Positions 43,503-51,900 of a stretch of 64,000 nucleotides of DNA are shown here, in pieces (within the stretch, counting starts at the first letter, position 1; every line of letters begins with the position of its first letter). Both the position numbers and the translations under genes were made by a program. Under the pieces are notes generated by a model. It saw nothing but the letters and a program-made list of their open reading frames with translations. It did not search any database and had not been told where the DNA came from. This stretch comes from Nitrospira sp. (GTDB lineage Bacteria; Nitrospirota; Nitrospiria; Nitrospirales; Nitrospiraceae), in NCBI GenBank assembly GCA_024998625.1, contig JACOEL010000014.1, forward strand, positions 52,714 through 116,713, written 5' to 3'.

Positions 43503-44525
43503 ATGGGGCCTGGGGAAGGATTAGTGCTCGTCACCGGCGCCGCCGGATTTATCGGGTCTCATGTGAGCCGGCGCTTGCTCGATCGCGGTGACACCGTGCT
43601 CGGTCTGGATAATCTGAATGACTACTACGACGTACGCCTCAAGGAAGCGCGGCTCGCGCGCCTGCGTTCTCATCCCCAATTTCAATTCGTCAAACTGGAC
43701 CTGTCCGATCGTGCGGGTATGGCAGCGCTCTTCGAGCAGCATTCCATTCGGCGCGTGGTGCATCTGGCGGCGCAGGCCGGCGTCCGGTACTCCCTGGTCA
43801 ATCCGCACGCCTACACCGCCAGTAACATCGATGGGTTCTTGAATATTCTCGAAGGCTGCCGGCATCACAAGGCCGAGCACTTGGTCTATGCCTCCACGAG
43901 TTCGGTGTACGGCGGCCACACGAAGATGCCCTTCTCGGTGCACGACAATGTCGATCATCCCGTGTCGCTCTATGCCGCTACGAAGAAAGCCAACGAGCTT
44001 ATGGCGCATTGTTATGCGCACCTCTATCGATTCCCGATTACGGGATTGCGGTTCTTTACCGTCTACGGGCCCTGGGGTCGTCCGGATATGGCATTGTTTC
44101 TCTTTACGAAGGCGATTCTGGAAGGAAAGCCCATCGACGTATTCAACCATGGGAAGATGCAGCGTGACTTTACGTACGTCGACGATATCGCCGAAGGAGT
44201 GTTGCGCACGCTCGATCGGCCCGCTCAAGTCGATCCGGCCTGGGCGAGTGACAACCCCGACCCCGGCAGCAGCTCCGCACCCTATCGACTGTACAACATC
44301 GGCAATCACCAGCCGGTCGAGTTGTTGCGATTTATCGAGGTGCTGGAACAGACGCTGGGCATGAAAGCCCAAAAGAACTTCCTCCCTCTCCAGGCCGGTG
44401 ACGTGCCTGCGACTTATGCCGATGTCACGGATCTCATGCGTGATACGGGCTTCAAGCCCGCGACCTCTATCGAGACCGGTATCGCCCGCTTCGTCGAATG
44501 GTATCGGGAGTACTATAGAATCTAA
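43503..44525 (+). CDS. UDP-glucuronate 4-epimerase-like NAD-dependent epimerase
   Basis: Extended short-chain dehydrogenase that probably interconverts UDP-glucuronate and UDP-galacturonate for surface polysaccharide. GAAGFIGSH is at residues 12-20 (NAD binding), the catalytic Y-x-x-x-K is Y157-K161 (YAATK), and the family-specific [18 protein letters not shown] and RDFTYVDDI segments are present. GAAAGGAAGGGAGCGGT precedes the ATG. Related 4-epimerases of other UDP-sugars cannot be excluded. It is the last gene before the MITE-like element and the decayed region. Confidence 0.9.
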   Translation: MGPGEGLVLVTGAAGFIGSHVSRRLLDRGDTVLGLDNLNDYYDVRLKEARLARLRSHPQFQFVKLDLSDRAGMAALFEQHSIRRVVHLAAQAGVRYSLVNPHAYTASNIDGFLNILEGCRHHKAEHLVYASTSSVYGGHTKMPFSVHDNVDHPVSLYAATKKANELMAHCYAHLYRFPITGLRFFTVYGPWGRPDMALFLFTKAILEGKPIDVFNHGKMQRDFTYVDDIAEGVLRTLDRPAQVDPAWASDNPDPGSSSAPYRLYNIGNHQPVELLRFIEVLEQTLGMKAQKNFLPLQAGDVPATYADVTDLMRDTGFKPATSIETGIARFVEWYREYYRI

Positions 44526-44633
44526 CCCGCTTGTGCTTGTTTCTCGAACACAAAACTCTCTGTTGGCGCACATAGGGCGTATTACCCATCAAGGTTGTGT
44601 CCCGCAGGCGATTGCAACAAACGAATTGAACAA

Positions 44634-44733
44634 GGGAAGGTCTGATTAATTCCCGCTTTTGATCAGTCGGCGTCTAAAACACAGGGAATCTACTTCATCG
44701 TTGTCGGGAACATCGAATTAATCAGACCTTTCC
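44634..44733. mobile_element. MITE-like element, 100 bp, with 19-bp terminal inverted repeats
   Basis: The left end GGGAAGGTCTGATTAATTC (44634-44652) is matched by the inverse of the right end (44715-44733) with one mismatch. The interior has no coding capacity. The left 53 bases recur at 63948-64000 with two mismatches in the same orientation, so this is a genomic repeat. Clear target duplications were not found. A small non-autonomous transposable element derived from the ends of an insertion sequence is the simplest reading. Confidence 0.8.
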
Positions 44734-44786
44734 TAGTAGAAGAGTTTAGGATCTCTACTCTGTTTCTGGCTCAGTCCGTGTGCAGA

Positions 44787-46958
44787 ATGAATCATCGCCC
44801 TGAATGTTCCCGTCGACAGTTGATCAAAGCCCTTCTCGGCCTCGGGGTAGTGGTCGTAACACATTCCCGGACGGCTTTCTTTGTGGAGGGATCGCCTGAG
44901 ACTAAGGTTGCTGATACAGCTCCACTAATCCACGCCCCGAAGGAGCCGCAGCAATGGCCTTCCTGGAGGGAAGGATTAAAGGAATGGCGGGATAAGGCTT
45001 GCGGAGCTTTGAGGTATGACGGCCGGCGCTACCAAGAACCAGCCCAGGCCTGGGTCACGTCCAGCTTCTCCAGTTGTTTCCTCATGCTGTATGACCAGAC
45101 CTTCTTTGATCAGAGGTCGGGCCGGTATCACGTTGAAGCCTTCCTACGAACGGCGATGGAGGACTTCGGTGGCTTCGACAACCTCATTCTCTGGCACGCC
45201 TATCCGAGAATCGGGGCAGACGACCGCAATCAATTCGACTTCTACCGAGACATGCCGGGTGGCTTGAACGGCCTGCGAGAGGTTGTGAGGCAATGTCACC
45301 GCTTGGGGGTCAGGGCGTTTATTGTATATAAACCATGGGATAGTGGAACGAGGCGGGAAGCTACCTCTGATGTCGAGGCTCTGGCAATGCTTGTACAAGC
45401 CATCGAGGCGGACGGCGTATATCTGGATACGATGCCGGAGGCTCCGGAGCATCTCCGTGCGGCTCTCGATGGAATCGGTCCGGGACTCGTCATGGAGGGT
45501 GAGGGGGTCCTGCCGCTTGAACGTATCCATGACCATCACATGTCGTGGGCGCAATATTTCGAAGACAGCGAAGCTCCCGGTATTCTCAGAAATAAATGGC
45601 TTGAGCGTCGCCACATGATGCACCAGACGGCTCGATGGAGGCGGGACCGTTCTCCCCAACTCCATACTGCCTGGATGAATGGGACCGGGATGGTGGTGTG
45701 GGAGATTGTCTTTGGTTCTTGGGTAGGGTGGTCGGCAAGGGATCGATCGATCTTGCGCAGAATGTTGCCGATTCAGCGACGGTTTGCTGCGCTCTTTTCC
45801 GGAGAGGGATGGACTCCGCTCGTTCAGACGGAGGCGGCCAATGTCTATGCCACTCTTTGGGAGAGGCAGGAGATCCGCATGTGGACCCTAGTGAACCGAG
45901 GAGAACAGCCGGTGTCCGGGCCGCTCGTGAAGGTTCCGGCACTGGTCGGATGGCACTACTTTGACCTATTTGCCGGCCGAGCGGTGGTTCCTGACATTCA
46001 GGACGGCACTGCTCTTCTGCAGGGGACCCTCGCGCCTCGTGGGATCGGTGGCTTCGTGGCAGGAACGAGCAGGTCGCTCGGCCCTGACTTTCCACAGTTT
46101 CTAGCCGCACAGCGAGAACTCCATCTCAGCGAGGCAAGCTCGGTGGAGTTTCCGACCCGTCCCGTTCTGGTTCTTAGGCAGCCGACGGCCGATGTTTCCC
46201 CGAATCAGGACCACCTGTCCGGAATGGCCAGGATTCCATCGGCCGGGTTCACGATGCGCGTCCAACTGAGGACCAGAGAATGCGGTTTCTATGAGAATGA
46301 AATGGACCACGACCAGCTTTACGGGAACTTTCACAAACCGCAGTGGTTCGAACGAGCAGTCACAGTGCCGGCCTATGCAATAGATCTGACGCCGGTGACG
46401 AATGCTCAGTATGCCGAGTTCCTTCGCATGGCGCCCTACCAGCCTCGGGATACAGAGAATTTCCTCAAGCATTGGGTAGGCGGTAAACCGCCAGATGGAA
46501 AGGAGGATCACCCGGTGGTCTATATCAGTCTGGAAGATGCTCGAGCCTATGCCCAATGGGCCGGCAAGGCGATCCCGACCGAGGAGCAGTGGCAATATGC
46601 GGCCCAGGGACCGGCGGCCTTGAAGTATCCATGGGGGGAAGTGATGGAGCCTGGGCGGTGCAACGGTGGGGAAACCGGTACCACCACGAATGTCACGGCC
46701 TTTCCCAACGGGCGTTCTCCTTTCGGGTGTTATGACATGTGCGGCAACGTGTGGGAGTGGACGGAGAGCGAACGAACGGATGGGCGCACAAGGTTTTGTA
46801 TGATACGCGGAGGTTCCTACTACCGTGCTCAGGGTTCTCATTGGTACATGGACGGGGGGCCTCAACCCACCGACTTTGCCGCGAAGTTTCTGCTCCTGTG
46901 GCCTGGTCTGGATCGCTGCGCGACGATCGGGTTTCGGTGTGCCGTTTCGCTTGAATAG
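44787..46958 (+). CDS. Tat-exported TIM-barrel glycosidase-like / SUMF1-fold fusion protein
   Basis: A 723-residue protein. The N-terminus carries a twin-arginine signal SRRQLIKALLGLGVVVV (residues about 8-25), so it is exported folded. Residues about 75-430 look like a glycoside-hydrolase-type barrel (LILWHAYPRIGADDRNQFDFY, LREVVRQCHRLGVRAFIVYKPW, ADGVYLDTM, VMEGEGVLPLERIHDHHMSWAQY), with D and E residues on the expected strands. The C-terminal 200 residues are a SUMF1-like domain (DLTPVTNAQYAEFLRMAPYQP, VVYISLEDARAYAQWAGKAIPTEEQWQYAA, GCYDMCGNVWEWTESER, MIRGGSYY), again without the FGE cysteine pair. Start at ATG 44787; GTG 44778 would also work. No strong ribosome binding site is visible. 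It lies between the MITE-like element and the broken glycosyltransferase. Confidence 0.8.
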   Translation: MNHRPECSRRQLIKALLGLGVVVVTHSRTAFFVEGSPETKVADTAPLIHAPKEPQQWPSWREGLKEWRDKACGALRYDGRRYQEPAQAWVTSSFSSCFLMLYDQTFFDQRSGRYHVEAFLRTAMEDFGGFDNLILWHAYPRIGADDRNQFDFYRDMPGGLNGLREVVRQCHRLGVRAFIVYKPWDSGTRREATSDVEALAMLVQAIEADGVYLDTMPEAPEHLRAALDGIGPGLVMEGEGVLPLERIHDHHMSWAQYFEDSEAPGILRNKWLERRHMMHQTARWRRDRSPQLHTAWMNGTGMVVWEIVFGSWVGWSARDRSILRRMLPIQRRFAALFSGEGWTPLVQTEAANVYATLWERQEIRMWTLVNRGEQPVSGPLVKVPALVGWHYFDLFAGRAVVPDIQDGTALLQGTLAPRGIGGFVAGTSRSLGPDFPQFLAAQRELHLSEASSVEFPTRPVLVLRQPTADVSPNQDHLSGMARIPSAGFTMRVQLRTRECGFYENEMDHDQLYGNFHKPQWFERAVTVPAYAIDLTPVTNAQYAEFLRMAPYQPRDTENFLKHWVGGKPPDGKEDHPVVYISLEDARAYAQWAGKAIPTEEQWQYAAQGPAALKYPWGEVMEPGRCNGGETGTTTNVTAFPNGRSPFGCYDMCGNVWEWTESERTDGRTRFCMIRGGSYYRAQGSHWYMDGGPQPTDFAAKFLLLWPGLDRCATIGFRCAVSLE

Positions 46959-47403
46959 TTGCACCTCCCCTCTCCAGATTTTCAGTCCTCTTGATTTCAC
47001 GACATCGTAGCGTATGTTCAGGTCGAGTGAGTAGGGCATCTACGCCGACTACTGATCTTGTCTGATCAACATCGGATTGCTCTTGCAGACGCTACTGAGA
47101 AGTATTTTTCCATCCAATATAAAATCTGTCCGGTCGCCGAAGTCGACTCAGTAATTATTTTGGACAGGCTCGGAGATGGCCTGATCGGTTTGTGGTCACG
47201 AGGCAGAATACGAAGATCATATGTGAAACGACAAAGAATGGTTGTATTCACGCTAAGTGGGTTGCATGAGAGGAAAGGTGATGCACAGAGAAAATGGCTG
47301 TTGCCGAGTTCGGAAACAATCCTCAAGCTGCGATCAGTCGCGGCTGAAGCTCGGAGACAGGCACGAAGGTCTGAGCGTGATCACCTCAAAATTTCTTGAG
47401 CCG
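46959..47403. other. Gap of 445 bases, possibly decayed
   Basis: Lower GC than most of the window. The plus strand is open at 47058-47399 (MSDQHRIALADATEKYF...), but it has no recognised domain and no ribosome binding site. No terminator or RNA gene was seen. Confidence 0.4.
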
Positions 47404-48025
47404 ATGTCTTTCCTCCTGATGACCCTGCCGATCGTTGCGTTTCTGTGTGCCTGGTGGCTGACGACTTTTTCCCAAGGGGAGGACTGGCGGGTCGGATTTC
47501 TCAAAGCGGCCGTGTTATGGGGCAGCAGCACACCTCTGATCATGGACCTCCTCTCACTGTTTTCTGCCATCCGTCCGGCGACGCTCGCGTCGGTGTGGAG
47601 CTTGAGTATCATAGTCTCGCTGGCTGTCGTCCGACGGCACATCCTCGATGGAAGAGAGAATCCTATACGTATCACGAGGAGGCTCTTCGCGTTGCCGGCA
47701 GGGGATCGTTGGTGGGCCCTTCCGCTTATTCCGGTCGCTGTGATTGTGATCGCGACAGGGGTGATTGCACTGATTGCTCCTCCCAACAACTGGGATTCCA
47801 TGACCTACCACATGAGCCGGGTGGAACATTGGCGCGCCAACGGAAGCGTGATTCACTATCCGACCAACGTTGTGTGGCAAATCTATCTCAACCCATGGGC
47901 AGAATTTGCAATCTTCCAGTTTTAAACGCTTGGGTTCGGCTCAGATCGTTTGGCCAATCTTGTGCAATGGTTCGCCTTTGTGGCGGCGTTGGTGGGTGTC
48001 TCCCTTCTCGTCAGGCTCCTAGCCT
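47404..48025 (+). pseudogene. Polytopic membrane glycosyltransferase (GT39/ArnT-like), 5' part
   Basis: The first part of a multi-spanning protein: several hydrophobic helices, then LIPVAVIVIATGVIALIAPPNNWDSMTYHMSRVEHW, the loop typical of lipid-dependent glycosyltransferases near their first acidic catalytic residue. The frame is cut by TAA at 47923-47925, yet the same frame continues (TLGFGSDRLANLVQWFAFVAALVGVSLLVRLLA), showing a nonsense mutation. It then meets the IS at about 48026. The rest of the gene resumes at 49281. Start is ATG 47404. Such enzymes add sugars to envelope components; this one must be inactive. Confidence 0.75.
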
Positions 48026-49210
48026 GAATAATTCATGATTCTGGCAGTAATAAGCCATCGAGGCTCCACGCTGTGCGATAGGCGCGGTGTCGAGATGTTT
48101 CTACGTACAGCGGAAAAGAGACCCGATGGCGACAGCGTGTATACCGCAACTGATTTTCGCATTGCATCCCCAGATGAAGACGGTGGCCCGATTCGATCAG
48201 GCCCAAGCCAGCACCGATGGCGGCGTCGTGTTGCTCAAGGCGCTGGATGAGCATCTCCAGCTGACGGACCGACTGGCGGCGTGCCTGCCCGACCGCCGAG
48301 ATCCCGATAAGGTCCGGCACGCGGTGCGCGACCTGCTGCGCCAGCGGGTGTTCGGCTTGGCCTGTGGGTACGAGGATGGCAGCGACGCGGTTCGATTGGC
48401 CGACGACCCCCTGCACAAGCTGGCGGATGGGGGCTTTGCCGGGAACGACTGGCTGGACTTTCTGGAGGCCGAGCGGGTCGAGTACGCGGTGGGGCTGGCC
48501 AGCAACCCACGTCTGGAGCGGCGCGCCGGGCGCTTGTTGGGCGCGGCCTACGGCCTGTCGAAAGTACAGCGGCCGTACTGAGCACGTCTACGCGGAGACG
48601 CTCTATGCGGCCCAGAGCTGGTCGCATCGCTGCCGCGTGATCATCAAAGGCGAGGTGGTGCGTCGGCCGGGGGGGCGAGCCGATGTGCAATGCCCGCTTC
48701 GTCGTGACCAATCTCCGCGAGACGCCCGCCGCTGTCTATGCCGTCTATTGTCAGCGTGGTGCCATGGAGAACCGGCTCAAGGAATTGCATCATGGGCTGG
48801 CGCTGGACCGCACGAGTTGCTCGCGCTTCTGGGCGAGTCAATTCCGCGTACTGCTGACAGTCGCGGCGTATGTGCTGCTGCAGACGTTGCGGCAACAGGC
48901 CCACGGGACGGCCTGCGCCACGGCACAAGTCTCCACCTTGCGGGAGCGGTTGCTCAAGCTGGCGGTATGGGTGGAACGCTCGGTGCGTCGCATCGTGCTG
49001 CACCTGCCCCGCACGGCGCCCTGGGGCACTCCGTGGCAACGGGTGGCCGTAGCGGTGGGCGCGGTACCAGGTTAACCACACGCCTGGGCTCATGCAGGGC
49101 GGTGGCGCAGAGCGATCAGACAGGAGACGTGTGACGTGAATCTCCCGCTGAGCACGTGCGACGACCACCCTGGCTGCTCCCAACGGGGAGAGTGGGGCCC
49201 ATCCGCCGCA
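48026..49210 (+). mobile_element. IS1380-family insertion sequence, defective
   Basis: Inserted in the glycosyltransferase gene. The left border is placed where the glycosyltransferase frame ends (CCTGAATAATTCATGA near 48024); a matching inverted repeat could not be found on the right, so the right border is approximate and may have been lost. It contains one transposase gene broken by an internal deletion and frameshifts, so it cannot move by itself. Confidence 0.7.
48126..49075 (+). pseudogene. IS1380-family transposase, deleted and frameshifted
   Basis: Start ATG 48126 (MATACIPQLIFALHPQ). The N-terminal DNA-binding part is present to LADDPLHKL, which joins directly to ADGGFAGNDWLDFLEAERVEY. 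In full-length relatives about 110 residues lie between these, including the first catalytic Asp, so an internal deletion is clear. The frame then breaks near 48560-48577 (the next frame gives RTEHVYAETLYAAQSW), and again at a run of seven Gs at 48669-48675. After that NARFVVTNLRETP and YCQRGAMENRLKELHHGL (catalytic Glu) continue to the stop at 49075. Second Asp and Glu of the DDE triad remain. Confidence 0.85.
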
Positions 49211-49215
49211 GTCAG

Positions 49216-49275
49216 TTACCGCACAGGGGGCACATGAGTCGCCAGCTCATCCAGAATGGCTTCCATGTACCCTCT
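49216..49275 (-). other. Possible tail of another transposase
   Basis: On the minus strand the frame reads GYMEAILDELATHVPPVR followed by TAA at 49216-49218. It sits between the end of the IS1380 transposase and the resumption of the glycosyltransferase. It looks like the C-terminus of a mobile-element protein that may have replaced the right end of the IS, but the match is too short to be sure. Confidence 0.3.
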
Positions 49276-49280
49276 GACCA

Positions 49281-50587
49281 TTGGTCGTGAATGTTGTTTT
49301 GCAGGCCACGTCGACTCAAAACGATGTGGTCTGCGGATTCTTCGTGGTGGCCGCGGTGTATTTCGCTTTCGAGCGAGTCCTCATGTCGAGGAAGAGGCAC
49401 GAATGGTACCTACTGTTGTCGGTGGCGCTTGCGTTAGCGACCAAAGGTACAGCCTATCTCATGCTGCTGCCGTTTGTGGGTTATGCAATGATCAGCGTGA
49501 TGAAGCAGGAAGGCCTCAGGGCAGGTTTCCGATCGATCAGTCTCATGGTGCTGGCGATCCTCTTGCTGAATACCGGACATTGGAGCCGAAACGTTGGGTT
49601 GTGGCATCATCCCCTGGTGATCCCCACTGACGGAGGCAATACCAAACCGAATCTTTCGGTATTCCGGAGACCCTGTCGAATGTGGTGCGGAACGTGGCCC
49701 TCCATCTTGGAACCCCTTCTTCGAAAGTCAATGCGCCTGACTCATGAAGACTATGCGGGGAATGGCATTGTATTCGTTCTGTCCCGCATGGCCGTGGGGC
49801 TGTCGGAATAGTCGCCCGCATACGCCGCTCTTCTTCTTAGCGGCCGTACTGATTGGTTGGCTTCTCGCACCTTCCCGACTTGAAGTGCTGAGCACGAATC
49901 GAGTGTGGTGGAAGCGGGCTACGGTACTCAGCGGGATTGGTCTAATCGCAAGTGGAGTAATCTTGAATGAGTGGGTCATTGTAAGGTTTTTCAGCCACGG
50001 CGGAACCATACATTCCGTTCCTCTCAGGCTGGGGACTTGGGTGTTGACGGCTTGATGGTTGGCGCTGGGCTGCTGATAATTATGTGGCCCAGGCGGTATC
50101 TTCATACGTTAACCGCTCTACAGGTGTCGTTCCTTGCGATTGCTGCGCTGCCCTGGGTTGCTCTGAATCAACTCAGGCCGTTGATTTCTCGCAATACGCA
50201 CCGAGCATCTTCGACCGGTCCAGGATCGAACGGATGTTTGCCAACAACAGCGGATTGATCATTCCGTATACCGAAGTGATTGCCGTGCTTGCTCAACTCA
50301 CATCATGTCGTGACATTGGATTGAAGATACGGGTCGGAGCCTTTGAATATCCTCTCTGGCAGATCGCGCGCCATTCCGGTATGAATGTGGTTTTTCGCCA
50401 TGCCGCAATCGACAACGAATTTGTCAAGACGGTGGGTAATGCTGCGCAGGAACCTCCTTGCGCACTGATAGTGCTTGGAGACGAGAGGATCGTGGGATCC
50501 GGATTTATCAGGGTTGGGGCAGAGGCAGCTACTTGTTGTGGGCGGGCGCATGGAGTAAATTTAAAAGAAGCTCTCTGCTTTGTATAA
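49281..50587 (+). pseudogene. Polytopic membrane glycosyltransferase, 3' part, multiply frameshifted
   Basis: Continues the gene cut at 48025. Frame A (49281-49811) reads VLQATSTQNDVVCGFFVVAAVYFAFERVL and ATKGTAYLMLLPFVGYAM, the conserved loop and helices of this family. At about 49805 the reading shifts to a second frame (RPHTPLFFLAAVLIGWLLAPS, to 50055). It then shifts back to a third segment (GAGLLIIMWPRRYLHTLTALQ, about 50035-50180), and then to the frame ending at 50587. That last segment contains RIERMFANNSGLI, DIGLKIRVGAFEYPLW and EPPCALIVL, the soluble C-terminal domain. At least three frameshifts are needed besides the IS and the nonsense codon. Confidence 0.75.
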
Positions 50588-50602
50588 ACCGCCCAGGTGG
50601 AC

Positions 50603-50995
50603 ATGAGAAGAAGTAAGGCAATTGGGGTGTTGCATGTGCTGGTGCTGGTAGGGCAGGGTCTTGCGTTGGCAGAAGCACCTTCGACTGAGACACCGGCTTG
50701 GAGTGAGTTGCGCAGCCAATCATCGAACGTCTTGTCCCAGGCGCCTGCCACGAGCGAGAGGCAAGTCGACATCTTTCGGCAGACGCCCACGTTGAGTGGT
50801 CGTGTGCGGGTCAGCGAACAGACGCTGATCCCTTATGTGGGGGCCGGATTCGGCGGGGGGTACGTGACGGAGCGGGATCGAGCCCTCGGTCCCATGCCGG
50901 GAGTTCCACAGCAAAACCTCTTGGGCGACTCGTTAGGCTTGGGCAAGGGCATGATGCCGAACGAGTTTCAGATGGGTATTCGCATTCCGTTTTAA
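50603..50995 (+). CDS. Exported protein, unknown
   Basis: A 130-residue protein with a signal peptide (about 1-24, LHVLVLVGQGLALAEA). The mature part has a proline/serine-rich segment then VSEQTLIPYVGAGFGGGYVTERD and ends MGIRIPF, with a terminal Phe that might suggest an outer-membrane location although the protein is short. ATG 50603 is preferred over GTG 50597. It follows the broken glycosyltransferase by 15 bases. No known family. Confidence 0.6.
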   Translation: MRRSKAIGVLHVLVLVGQGLALAEAPSTETPAWSELRSQSSNVLSQAPATSERQVDIFRQTPTLSGRVRVSEQTLIPYVGAGFGGGYVTERDRALGPMPGVPQQNLLGDSLGLGKGMMPNEFQMGIRIPF

Positions 50996-51052
50996 GTCCT
51001 GCCGGTTGCGCCGCTGCACCACAGCCTGAATCATCCCTTCCGGTTTACGTGA

Positions 51053-51736
51053 CTAAAAGAGCCGATGGGCGAGGTCTGCCGGGTCGACTCCATCCAGCGT
51101 TGAAAGGACCAGGTGCGCCTCCGCTAGTTGGGATGCCGGGTAGGTCGTCGCAATGGCGAGGACGCGCATGCCCGCCTTCAGGCCTGCCAGAACTCCCGCC
51201 CGAGAATCTTCGATCACCAGGCACTCGCTGGCTTTGAGCAACGGTGGTCGTGGCATGCGTGCATTCAGCTGTCTAAGCGTGAACTCATAGATCGCCGGGT
51301 CCGGTTTGCCGACGGCGCAGTCATCTGCCGACACGATCAACTCAAACGCCTGTTCGATGGTGGTGCCGGTGAGCGCGGCAAGGATCTGCTCCCGTCTGCC
51401 ACCGGACGCGACTGCCAACCGGTACCCTCTCACCGCGCGCTGCACGAACCCAGCAATCCAGGGGAACAATGCTGGTTTGTGCAGAGTGGTGTGGGCACGG
51501 AACAAGCCGGCCTTTCGTTCGATGATCTCGGCGTGAATCGTCGGGTTACAAATTCCGTCCCGTTTTTCGAGCAATGCGGCCGCGCAGGTTCGTTCATCCA
51601 TGCCCAGGTAGGTCCCGTAGTACTCCTCATTGCTCAGGCTGAGTCCTGCTTCGGCCAACGCCTGCTGAAAGCAACGCAGGTGGGGCGCTTCATCGTCGGC
51701 GATCACGCCGTTGAAGTCGAACATGATGGCGCGCAG
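51053..51736 (-). CDS. HAD-superfamily phosphatase, beta-phosphoglucomutase-like
   Basis: A 227-residue HAD-IA enzyme. Motif I is DFNGVIADDE (nucleophile Asp), motif II VASGG (Ser position), lysine in AVGKPDPAIYEFTL and acidic motif IV ECLVIEDSRAGVLAGLKAGM. The first ATG (51724) would start directly at MFDFNG. Four codons earlier a CTG at 51734-51736 gives the usual MRAIMFDFNG, and GGGGAGG lies about 6 bases before that CTG, so a rare CTG start is likely. Substrate unknown: a sugar phosphate by family. Confidence 0.82.
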   Translation of the reverse strand: MRAIMFDFNGVIADDEAPHLRCFQQALAEAGLSLSNEEYYGTYLGMDERTCAAALLEKRDGICNPTIHAEIIERKAGLFRAHTTLHKPALFPWIAGFVQRAVRGYRLAVASGGRREQILAALTGTTIEQAFELIVSADDCAVGKPDPAIYEFTLRQLNARMPRPPLLKASECLVIEDSRAGVLAGLKAGMRVLAIATTYPASQLAEAHLVLSTLDGVDPADLAHRLF

Positions 51737-51900
51737 AGCGGCCTCCCCGGTTCATGCTGTCCTACGCGGTGCGCTACTCTAACCGAGCGCGGGTGGTCTG
51801 ACAAGCGGAACTCCTTGTCCCGCTGAGGTCCCTACGGTATGCTGCGTCACGACAACATATCGAGACCCGTTCGCAACCACAATCCAATTCCCATAACACG

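Noticed and set aside
47058..47399. 113-codon open frame before the broken glycosyltransferase
   Set aside because: No recognisable domain, no ribosome binding site, and it lies in a decaying region; recorded as gap content only.
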